Shown: in pieces, positions 1 through 12,500 of the stretch
Position numbering within the stretch: position 1 is the stretch's first letter
Layout of the letters: each line of letters starts with the position of its first letter
DNA from: Phoronis australis
Lineage: Eukaryota; Phoronida; Phoronidae
Reading direction: 5' to 3'
Assembly: GCA_002633005.1 (NCBI GenBank)
Contig: NMRA01000096.1
Coordinates: 562,614-626,613, forward strand
Length of the DNA: 64,000 nucleotides
Notes under the pieces: model-generated
What the model was told of the DNA's origin: nothing
The model's input: the letters and a program-made list of their open reading frames with translations, nothing else
Database searches by the model: none
Made by a program: the position numbers and the translations under genes

Positions 1-198
1 TCTGATATCTGGTTACTTCTGTCAAGTATTATCTAAGCACAGTTTAATATCATCTTGAGAGATGACGTAGATAAAATTATAGATTACTTATCTTTTTATG
101 GGATTGTCTAAGTTGAGTTTGACTTTCCTTGAGTCAGTTGTTGCTCAGTGTACTTGTTTCTTATGACCTGTACTTTTATTTTATTTATGAACTTATAG

Positions 199-502
199 CG
201 TCTCATTGTGACTCAGCTCCCTACTGACCAGCTGAATCATGACAGCAGCCAGTGAGAGTACTGAACCCAAGGATATGTCGCAGAGTTTTGATAGACATTT
301 TCAAAATGAAGATTCAACAGATGTACCCGAGGTGAATGCAGCTGCACCTGAACAGAGTGAGAATAAAACTCCCGAGTTCATACAGTTCATCAAGGAGAGA
401 GACACTTTACAGGCATCTTTAAAACAAAAGGAACTGGAACTTTATAACTCTCAAGGACGGAATTATGAACTTCTGAAGAAAATAGATGTTCTCGAGGCTC
501 AG
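199..502 (+). CDS. Gene 1 exon with start codon (CDS 239-502)
   Basis: Acceptor ...ttatag precedes 199 and donor AG|gtatgtga follows 502. The CDS starts at 239 and codes for 88 residues: an acidic, Ser/Thr-rich start, then a Lys/Glu/Leu segment with coiled-coil character (ERDTLQASLKQKELELYNSQ and on to LEAQ). Confidence 0.75.
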
Positions 503-3500
503 GTATGTGAGTTTTGACGACAGCTGATGCTGTAGTCTCTGGACAAATCAGAAATGGTTGACCTGGTTCCATACAAGGAGTGGAATGTTTGGAAACTTTT
601 TGTAGATTTGTTATTTTTAACAACACTAACTTGACTGGCTGGTGATAGTAGACTTGTCAGAAAGCTCTCCTTAGTGATGTACTGTTGTGACAACAGGTTC
701 CCACCAGCATGGGCCTAACATCAATCAACTGCAGATTACTCTTTGTCCCCTCTGGACTGATTCATATGGTCTCTTTTGTGACTTCTCACAATCCCACAGA
801 TAATGGGGGTTTTATGTAGGACAGTTTGGAGTGGTTAGAGATAATTCAAATGTTATTGCCTGAACTTGTGTGTTACAGTATGCACTAGAACTATAAGATT
901 ACTGACCACTCTGGAAATATGCAGGTGTGGACTTATTCTGTCCCACCAACATTTCTTAGTCCTGTTTGATGAAAATCTTTTTATTGCCATTCATTTCTTT
1001 GTAAGTCTGGTTGTTTTCCTGAAACGGGGAAATCGGGCTTTCTGCTCAGAATGTGAAAGGTGTGAATGTAGGCTACTAGTGTAAGTGAATGTGTTGAAGC
1101 CCCTCATGGAAAGCACTGCTAAGCGCTGAGGAAGTCATGGTTGTTACGAAAATAAAAATAAACAAAATTTTCAGATTTTGATGGAGACTGGGAACTTGAG
1201 TTTTACTCGAAATGAAGTCTTAGCTTTTCAAAAGTAATTTGCAGAAATAATTGTTTCAGACCAGTTGTCTTTTCATAACTTATAAATTATCATAAACATT
1301 GAAATAGTAAAAATGAAATAATAAAAATTGAAACAATAACATGCTGGCCACACGACTTGACTGCGAAGTCTTCAGCAGTTGGCTAATTCTTCATTTCTCC
1401 ATTGAGGTCATACACCACAAATTTTGGGTTATTGCAAGGCCTGGAAACTTAATTCACACCTGAGATTAGGTTTTATTTATAGGTATCAGTGCTTGAAGGC
1501 AAATTTTCTTGGCAGCTATTTATATATTTCAAATTACTTATTTGAGAAAAGACCTTGTGTTAGTAGCATATGTTAGATGTGCAAAAGATTTGTGTATTTA
1601 ATTATTGGGTTATGAGAAACATGTTTAAAGTTGTTGTTATGATAGTAAACTAAACTAAATGAGGCCTATTGGGATATAGTACTTTAATCCCAGCTGCAGT
1701 AGGTTTCTATTGTGTGTGGACTGCAGGTCTGTGTATGTGTTACCCAACCTCTGCTATGTAGTGTTAGAAAGCTGATGAATCTGAAATTATAACAATTTAA
1801 GTTTTTACTAAGACTTCTCATAGCTTTCAGTATGTTAGATCCTGGTAAAAATCAAATGACAAAAGATGGATCTGTTAGTGGGGTAAAGGAGTGGGGAAAC
1901 CAGGATATAGTAGGTGTGGTTGATTAAATCAGTTCTTGGCCACAGTAAGATTGATTGGTTGATTAGTTTCTTAAAGATGTTTACATTAGACAAAGATGCA
2001 TTTGTTCTATGTAGCTATGGAAAATAGCATTGAAATGTTTTGTTGAGCTTGGTTCTATGTTAAACTTGATTAAACACATTGGTCACACTAGGTAGAGGAG
2101 AAAAAATTGGCATTTTGTACTTAGTTGACCATTTGGAAAATTTGTATTTCATTCATGGGAAACGTGCAATCTTATGATCCCAGTTGCAAGTTTTCGCCAA
2201 TTTTAATGTTCATAAAAGTAAAGTCCGTAATTGTCTGTTAACCACTTAGGTAGCATTGGTTTCTGTCAATTATTGGTATTCATTAAATTGAATACCTTAT
2301 GAGGAAATCAAATGCACACTGACAGATACCATAGGTGGCTTCTTTTATTAGCACCTACATAGTTGGACACAAATTTAATCAAGTAAAAAGTTCCTGGAAG
2401 GTTTTTTATTATTTTTGATTTGTTTTGTTATATTTTACTTTAAAACAGTGCTTGTACTTTAAGTAAGCTAGTTTTGGTCAAAATATTAATCAAGGAAAAG
2501 AAAAGGATGGCATGGATGTCATACTTTATGGACTGCTCTAAAAAACTTTATAAGGAATTGTTTTTGAAAATTTCCACCTTTGCAACAGGGATAGGACTGT
2601 TACGAGAAAACTAAAAAAGCGGCTTAAAACGAAAAAAGTGAAATGATAAATTGAGAAAACTGTAACCACACTTTAGAGGTTTTATCTTGTACATTTATAT
2701 TAAAAATAAATTGGTGATGTTATTGATACAGTTATTTAGCTATGGGTGTTCTTTTTGCTGCATTCTACTAAAAACGTCAATTTATAACGGATTGGTATCG
2801 GGTGAAAAAGCAAATTCTATCGCCTTTCTACTTTCAGAAAGAAGTACTTTTACTGAGTTAATATCTATAGTTTGTAGGCATTTGGCTGATTACACAGACA
2901 AGTTGATAAGGTCCTACAAAACCTTACTAACTCACTTTGACTACGAGTGACTGTGTGAATATGTGACCTTTCTGGTTTATTAGTTAACAGTTTTACTTTT
3001 CAAGAATGAACGTTTTTTAGTATTTTTGGGCGTTTTATTTTTAAGCCTGTATTTTTACCCTTTGGATCTTTTTATGCATTATTGGTGTTAAAAGTGTTTT
3101 AAAAGGACAATATCAGCAAGAAAAATGATTTTCTAAGATCAGCTTCAGCGCGGAATCAAATTTGGAAACCCGTGATAGTGATCACAGTCTAACGCTCTTT
3201 TGGCAAAGTTGGCAATGCTAAATCCACTCAATAAATGACTGCATTTTAAACATATCTAACTGGCAAAGTTTCCTGCCTTCATATCAGAAAATGTCAGACA
3301 GATAATGGCGAGAATTGACGACTTGCGATAAAATCTCAAAAACACAACAGATTTTGTAGTTTTATAGCTGTGTCAAAGCTAAAAACTTCAAATCTATCCC
3401 ATCCAACAATATTCCCAAAACTGCATTTCCAGGTGTAAAACCGATAATGTCCTGTAAACACTGTGTTCTTGATTGTGAAACAAAAGCAGTCTTGATACAT

Positions 3501-6500
3501 AGGCCAACACACTCTGTCAATGTCAATGGCTGTAGTTCCAAGATTAAATCCAAATTTATAAGTACATGTGTACTGTGGCCTTAGTTAATAGACTTTATTT
3601 TTTTGTTAATTTACAGGTTAAAGATTTAAAGAAAGGCAGCGCAAAACCATCCACGCCAAAGACAGGGAGTCCTGTATTGCCTCACAAAGCATTAAGTCCT
3701 GTGAGTTGAAGACATTTGTGTGCTGTCATGCGTGTCCAAATTGTCAGCACTGCTAAGTAGTTACCTCAACCTTTTATAATTCACCCTTCAGCTTTGGCAA
3801 GACCATGCAATTAATTAGCAAAGTCTGTTCATGCTGGACCAAATACATTGTAATGCTTGATTTTTTTCTATCTGAAGTTTTTGTAAAGCAATAATTTTGA
3901 AAATTCTGATGACAGATAATTGTTGCATTTCATGTTTAAAAACGTAAGTGATGATCAGCTGCTTTCCTCATTCTTTGCTTGTTGTTTTGTTTTGAAAATC
4001 AGATTCTAAACTGGCACATTGTCATGGTGGCCAATACACAGAGGTTGGCTACATTCATATGCATCCTTGGTGCTATCTATCTTTTTTGTGTGCCCAGAAA
4101 CCCACTAAATCATCCATGTCTTCTAGTCAGTTTGCATGCTTGGTTTAAAGTCCCATGCTTTGCCATGCTATAAACACTCCCACTAAATGAGATCTTGTCA
4201 AACCCCACTGCTCAGGGAAAACTGTGGGGTTTGGCCGATTGAACTAGACCGTATTTATCCACCTTGGCTGTGTCACGGTGGCACTCAGCTCATGATCAAA
4301 GGGATCCTGCCTAGCTGCTCAATTCATTGAGTCAGGAGCGAGGATAATTGGCTTCGCTCATGCGTATACGATCAGCTGATTACAATCTAGCCTAGATGAC
4401 CGTACTTTTTACGGAGAGCATTTTACATAGTTTTGAGTGTAATATTTGAAAAGAGGAGAGAAAAAATGTTGGTACAACTTTGAATTTTTCAAATTTGTCC
4501 AGAATAAGAGATTTAGCAAAACATCCAGCAACACTCACGATTACTTTCATTTGGCGCGCACGAGTACAAAAATATAGGACCCAAGTTATTTAGATTTTGG
4601 AACACATGCATTGTAATATTCAAAATACGTTTATTATAACTCTTACAAGCTGTAAAATGACGTTTAATTTCATTGTGCTTATTCATTATCATCCGTCAAA
4701 TCGGAAATTTCCGAGATGTGATCTGCGGCGTGTGCGTATGTGTACAAAACATGTGATTGTTATGTTCCTGAAGTACGAACATTAAGAAAATTTTTTAGCA
4801 TGCCGTTATTATTGACAGGGACACGATAAAACAAATTTGGATTTTGACCATAGTCTTGATACAGCGAGCGCTGGCTGACCACAGCGTCAGTGTCTCCGTT
4901 AGACCCAGAAATTTCACACATCTCGGGTAGTTCACCTCGTCCCCATCATGTAGATTGAGCTTAGGACTATTAATGTTTTACTCCACGGTAGAGCTAACGA
5001 TCGTTGGCCTGTGCACACTGACAAAATTTGTGAGTTAACCGGCGCTCACCTTGCACGTTGCAGCTGTTTAAGTGAAAAACAATCTAATAAACGCCATTTT
5101 CTTGCATAATCCTCGGCCTTTTGCAACAAAAAAGTCTGTCGTTGATGACCCGCACGCGCTCGCTCACTCACTCTCATACGCAGACGAACTTCAAAACAAA
5201 CGTCACGTGAAAACAACTGATGTGTGTTCATCCAGAGATTTTTCTTGTGTTGTGGGGTACGATGTAGCGCAGATTTGGACTTAATCGCAATTAATCTGGA
5301 CTCCACATGAACTTAAAAAATTGTAAAACATAAGGAATATTTCAGGTAATTTTTTTAGTCGAAACTATATTTTTGTTCAAGAATTCAAGTTTTCCTATTG
5401 ACGATCGTGATTCTGTGACGTATCAGTCGGCAAGTTTTCGCCCTGGGATTTCAGCACAATTTTTTGAAAAATGATTGTAATTTAACAACGGAGTTTGATA
5501 TCAATGCACCACAATTTTGTCGAAAGACTGTCATAGGCTACAAATACGTCACAGAGCGTGAATTTGATGAATCCTAACTTCCGATTTTACCCGTTTCGGA
5601 AACCGGGTTTCAACTGCCTTAGACTACAATAAGCGTCCCCTCCACGTGAAATGAATTTTTCTAAGCGTTTATCAGAGCCAATACGTCAGTATACAGCTTT
5701 CCACCAAGGTTAGGTGATGCTAGGACATTATTTTTTGTTGCATTATTTAACTGGTCTTGGCTAATTATCATTTTATGGCCTGGTTATCCATTCAGCCAAA
5801 AGTAGTTCCATAGGTGGCTTATCAGCCAATTATTCATGCATGCTGACTCACAATAGAAGCCTGATAAGACTCAGGGCTCAACATTAACTTTTGAAGCTAC
5901 TTGCCCTTCGGGCAAGTAGTTGAAATTTTTACTTGCCCGAACAACGAATTCACTTGCCCCAAGTACAATACCAAATAGCACCGTGCATGTGCACCCCTAG
6001 GTAATGTGTTACCGTAGGGCTGNATTTCAGCACAATTTTTTGAAAAATGATTGTAATTTAACAACGGAATTTGATATCAATGCACCACAATTTTGTCGAA
6101 AGACTGTCATAGGCTACAAATACGTCACAGAGCGTGAATTTGATGAATCCTAGCTTCCGATTTTACCCGTTTCGGAAACCAGGTTTCAACTGCCTTAGAC
6201 TACAATAAGCGTCCCCTCCACGTGAAATGAATTTTTCTAAGCGTTTATCAGAGCCAATACAGTATACAGCTTTCCACCAAGGTTAGGTGATGCTAGGACA
6301 TTATTTTTTGTTGCATTATTTAACTGGTCTTGGCTAATCATCATTTTATGGCCTGGTTATCCATTCAGCCAAAAGTAGTTCCATAGGTGGCTTATCAGCC
6401 AATTATTCATGCATGCTGACTCACAATAGAAGCCTGATAAGAGTGAAGGTGGATAAATGCAGTGTTCCTACAGTTTTTTATGGTAGTGGATGTGGACTCA

Positions 6501-9500
6501 TTGTCATTTTTGGTTGATGTGGTGGAACCCTTCAAGTCTTTTTAATACAATGAGCTTCATGCCAAAATTGTACAATGACACTTAGCTTACATCAAAATCT
6601 AGCTGCTACCTGATGGTTTGGTAATTGGCCCAATTATGTTGCGCACCCAGCAGATTTAGTGAGGAGCATTCTATGGCAACTTTAAAGAAACGTTCTAGAT
6701 TGTAAAAGTCATATATTCCTTGCCCAATTTTCAAAAATTAAACCTAGTCAGTTGTACTTTTCACAAACTATTCAAATATGCTATTTACAAACTTTCAAAA
6801 CAAAAAAATCCAAATACTATTGTTTCCTCCAGTTTTTATGATGGGTCTGTTCTCTACTTTATATACACTACAACTATGTAGTATTGCTTGTAGTAGTAGT
6901 ATTGTGTATTTATTATAGTGACTATTACTACTAAATACTTGTACTATCGCCACTACCTCTGCAACCACCACCACCACCATATGATATGGGTCCCATTCCA
7001 GTGGCTAAGTACCCGCCTTACACTATGTTTCCCTGACTGCTTCCGACTGACCATGCTTACCACTTGCATTATAAATTTGGACAGGCCAAAAAGAAGCCAG
7101 CTGCGGCCAAGAAACAGGTGACTAAGCCTGGTAAGAAAAAAGGTGGCGATTCAAGCAAGAATGAGTACAACCACCCACCCATCTCTGGCAAAGAGGCTCT
7201 GAGTGAAGACAGCCAGGCTTACTATACGGTAAGCAACACCGTGGTGTCATCATTGCTTGCACGTCTTGACATCCAATTGATGAAAATTTTTTGATAACCT
7301 TGTTTTGCTCACAAGGAGATATGATACTACTATAGTTATATTTGGTTACAATTAAACTGTCTGAAGCTGTGCGATGAAGTGGAGCGAGGTTTTTAAAACA
7401 ATCCTCTAAATACATTTGGTTAAGGAGAAAATATCAAAAATTCATGCAATCTCAAAAGTTTGTAAATGATTGATGTATTTGTAGCATGCTAGTTTTGCCT
7501 TAATGGACTGTTTATAGCAGCAAAAGATAACTTATCTAGTGTCCAAGCAAATGTTGTCTTAGTACTTATTATCACGTGTGCTTTCCAGGAAATAGCAGAT
7601 TTATTCCCGCTTCTGCGCCTTTCGACATTTTTGGCTGTTGAGAAAAAGTTCAAAGAATCCGATGTAAATTGTGATGGGGTGAGTCAAGCAAGCTCTTTGA
7701 AGTATTAAAAAATTAGGAAGAGTTTCACTAAATGTGTTGTTACTTCTACACAGTACAGACTATGCTAGCTTTTCTTAATCTTTATTTTTGCGCAGAAAGT
7801 TATCAAAATAGAATTTCACTTGTTGGCCATACTGTGTGCTAAATAAGTGCAAAGACTCGTAGGTGATTTACTCCTGAATTAGTAGATTGGCAGCAACTTA
7901 TGCATTTAGTATAATCAAAATAAAGTAGTCACTGAGAGCTGACTCTATCTGGACAATGGCAGTTCTAGCGCTCGTCCCGCTGGAGTTCTTTTCCAAACTA
8001 TGGTAATAAGTGACAAATGGCCTAAACCTTCTTATTCATGAGTTCATGGTGTTTGCGTCACATGTGAACTGTACGTTTGACATCAAATGTTCGCATCATG
8101 TGTTTTTCCTAAATTCTACAAAAAATTAAGAAAAAATTCATACCAATATACATTCTTTAATGAAAATGCACTAAGAATTATTTTTTGCCATTTAAAGATG
8201 CTGCGGAAATCATTCTCAAACTGTTTGTACTAGGGATCGAGCTCAATAAGTTGGCCTTTGTGGCACCAAAATTATAAAACTGTCACCTGGATGCGGGTAG
8301 TAGACTGATTCACTTTGTAAACACTATTAGATGAAGATACTAGCTGATATAATTTGCTTCATAACAGCAGATGTGAACTCGGAAATATTTTCCTCAAGAG
8401 CTTATCCTACTTCCGCATCCTCTCCTTTACAGACAATAGACGCCGAGGAATTGGAAATAATTCTCACCAACAACGTAGTCATGTATACCAAGTCGGAATG
8501 TGCAAAGATTCTTAAGGATTTGGATCAGGATGGGACGGGGACTCTAGATTTTGTTGAAGTGCTCAAGGTGAGTTTCACAGAACAAGCACAATCGTATGTA
8601 TGCTTCTCTTAATTATTTTGTGGGTGTTACGAAAGATAGTGTAGTAATTAATATGGTGGTTCTTCCAACTTCGAACAAATGTAATTGCTAACTTGCCATG
8701 TTGTCAACATTGTTCAAGGGATGTTTGGTCATGAGTAACACAAACTTGTCACGAGTAAAGACAAAAAAAGTGATAAAAGAGGAACAAATTTAGTTGTAAT
8801 ACCGTAAACTCGCGGGTTAACGCCCATGCCCAGGTAATCGCCCACCCCGACTTTTTGCCAAATTTCGCTGTTAGCACTCACTGTTCGGGTAATTACCCAT
8901 CCCCCTCTTTGTGCAAAGCTTCTCAGGTAATCGCCCATCCCCAATTTACGGCTAACAGAACTTGAACTTGAACTTGAACTTGTGCTTTTTGTTTGCAACT
9001 TTGCCTCGGGCTTCGACTTCCGTGTTTGCATGAAACACAGCATGCTTGCGTGCGATAGTGCATTTATTAACTGGCATTTTTGGAATAATTTAAGCGCTGC
9101 AACTACCATTTCTTAAACTTCTTAACTGGTCTTTTGTTAAATTAATATATGGGCCAATTCCGTAGATTTTTATAAAACTGATGCTTTTCTACTACGAGAT
9201 TAGTCATCGGTCAGTAATTATCTTGATTGGACTGAGACGTCATTCGTGCGTACAATTTCCATGCATGGAGCATGTGATTTTGATTTATCTCTCGGGTCGA
9301 ACCAGATTTGAATTGAGCAATTAACCACACACACCCTCTCACTGCAATTGCACACATGGAGCACATGATTTTCCTGGGTTTAATTTATATCCCGGGTGAA
9401 CCCTGATTTGAATCTATCAATGAATCACACCCCCCTCTCGTTACAATTCGACAATTTGGGTGGGGCCAGGAAGCAAACGCATCTCAATCTCTCAATAAAT

Positions 9501-12500
9501 TTTTACACTCGCGACATATAGCGAGCTGACGAGGTATGACATATGACGTATTTTGATTTAAAAACAGGATGACTGATCTGAAACAGTTCTTGCTGATACT
9601 GTAAGTGGACTGCCATTGGAATTTCATAACGTTCCGCGATATCACTTTGCTGCATGTTAATATATTTGAAAACGTCTAAGTTTTTAACAACAGCCTCTCG
9701 AAATTGCACTTTCAAAATCAAAAATCCTGTTTGTGTTTGAGCCATGACTGAGAAACTTAGTAATTGTCAGGTTCCACTGATTGACCGAAAGTTCCGTGCT
9801 CGAATAAACACCCCGAACGCTTGCACAGTTTGGCTAAAATTTTGACCGTAGTGGCCACTGGTTGTGTAATCGCTCACCCGACTTTTGTCAATTTTTGGTT
9901 TAAGCGCCCACTGCTTGGGTAATGACCCACCCCCCTCTCTGGGTTTCCCAATTTACGCGCTAAGGGGGGGGATAAACCCGCGAGTTTACGGTATGCACTA
10001 CTTAGATACTGAAACTGGTCAGTTGTCAAGTTATCTTAGAAATAAGACAAGGAAATGATGAAAACTTGTGTACAAGTTCTTTACGCAGTATGAATAGCTC
10101 TTAAGTGCAGTTTCAATATTGCCTTCTGACAAGTTCTTACAAGAGTGGGTGTTGTAAAGGACTCCATAGAGTGCACTAGAAGTTGATGACATCAACCGTA
10201 CTTGGGATGTGCATAGGCTATAGGTACAAATTGATACCTGGCAACAAACAAAATGTGCCCAAACAAACAGAAATAGATGACACTTGAATTTCAGATTTGC
10301 AAATGCATCATTGAAATCTTTAAGTGTAAGCAGGAGAAATTTATGTCAAGTTCAGTGACGGCGTGTCTGCTGAACATTTGGTCACACTCCTGTCGCAAGT
10401 AATTACTGTATGCTTAGCAAAGTAAAATCACACTTTATTGCTGAATTTTTAAGAGTTCCACTCATCATGATGGTAAATTCGTATTGCTNAGCTGACGAGG
10501 TATGACATATGACGTATTTTGATTTAAAAACAGGATGACTGATCTGAAACAGTTCTTGCTGATACTGTAAGTGGACTGCCATTGGAATTTCATAACGTTC
10601 CGCGATATCACTTTGCTGCATGTTAATATATTTGAAAACGTCTAAGTTTTTAACAACAGCCTCTCGAAATTGCACTTTCAAAATCAAAAATCCTGTTTGT
10701 GTTTGAGCCGTGAGAAACTTAGTAATTGTCAGGTTCCGCTGATAGACCGAAAGTTCCGTGCTCGAATAAACACCCCGAACGCTTGCACAGTTTGGCTAAA
10801 ATTTTGACCGTAGTGGCCACTGGTTGTTTAATCGCTCACCCGACTTTTGTGAATTTTTGGTTTAAGCGCCCACTGCTTGGGTAATGGCCCACCCCCCTCT
10901 GGGTTTCCCAATTTACGCGCTAAGGGGGGGGGGGGGAGTAAACCGCGAGTTTACGGTATGCACTGCAAAACATTCTTAAATGGCCTTAGATACTGAAACT
11001 GGTCAGTTATCAAGTTATCTAAGAAATAAGACAAGGAAATGATGAAAACCTGTGTACAAGTTCTTTATGAGTCAACTACACAGTATGAATAGCTCTTAAG
11101 TGCAGTTTCAATATTGCCTTCTGACAAGTTCTTACAATAAGTCTCAAGAGTGGGTGTTGTAAAGGACTCCATAGAGTGCACTAGAAGTTGATGACATCAA
11201 CCGTACTTGGGATGTGCATAGGCTATAGGTACAAATTGATACCCGGCAACAAACAAAATGTGCCCAAACAAACAGAAATAGATGACACTTGAATTTCAGA
11301 TTTGCAAATGCAATCATTGAAATCTTTAAGTGTAAGCAAGAGAAATTTATGTCAAGTTCAGTGACGGCGTGTCTGCTGAACATGTGGTCACACTCGTGTC
11401 GCAAGTAATTACTGTATGCTTAGCAAAGTAAAATCACACTTTATTTTGAATTTTTAAGAGTTCCACTCATCATGTTGGCAAATTCGTATTGCTTATACTG
11501 AACCCAAATGTGCAGTCTCCGCACAGTGTGACGATATTGCTACAAATAATCAGAACTGTACCAAGCTGCGCTGTACAAAAACATACTAAGAAGAAACTGA
11601 AATTTCTTTGGGTTTATTCCACCAAGAAATTTAGACACATCAAAATTCCACTAGCCCGCTATATTGTGCGCTTATTAGTGAAGAACTACTGCAATATTGA
11701 TTACCTTTTCTGGTACTATTGTGTGTACATAAGGAACATATTTGTGGACCATGTAATGGAATTCTTGCCATGCAGAAATATGATCATACCATGATTGAAT
11801 GTACTTGCATCTGTTACAATATATATTATTACTTATATCTCAAATATGGCGTTGCAATTTTCTAAAAGATCATTTCATTTTTGTTTTATGCATAAAAGTT
11901 CTTTTTTATAACTCCTCTAGCAAATGTGGAATGGTTTAAAAACAACTCCTGTCAGTATATTGTAGAATATTGCGTGAAGCATGGTATTTGAAAGTTTCAT
12001 GCGAAAATGATAGCCGTATGATGTGATGTTCCAGGTCCTATGACATAATCTTAACGTTAAAAAATTGGTCTTGTTCTTTACTCGGATTAGAGATGTTACC
12101 TAGGCTTGAGAAGAACTGATGGGTCATCATTGTTTCAGACCTGAGCCAGTTAAATTACTTGTCATGGTCGGTTAGTTTCAGTGGTCAAAGCAGTTAATAG
12201 GAAATTCCAGGCTATATGTTGTAATCAAGTTCAATTCAAACAGTGTAGGATCAGAAAGGGTTGGCATTGTTTTAGAAAAACACATACAGCTGTGAAGAAA
12301 GTTTGATGTTTTTAACTACAGAATGTGGTTTACAATGGTAATAATGACTTCAAGGGAATGTTTTGAATGTGTTGATCTCTTTGAGTTGGTGAGTATAAAT
12401 CTGTTTTATTTTTCCATTCTTCTTCGTTTCTGTGTGTTACACAGTGGTTGTGATGTGACTCGCATGATGCTGTGGCAGATGAATTTATCCAAACTATTTT

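Larger units (their letters stand above)
3701..7084 (+). other. Gene 1 intron 2, with a falsely duplicated segment
   Basis: A 3.4-kb intron, lengthened in this assembly by a haplotype duplication (5448-6022 repeated at 6024-6442). No coding exon is apparent. Short GTAGTAG and CCACCACC runs occur near 6889 and 6960. Confidence 0.55.

Noticed and set aside
10403-10687. A second minus-strand ORF identical to that at 9503-9745
   Set aside because: It spans the N at 10489 and is the other haplotype of the same transposon segment.
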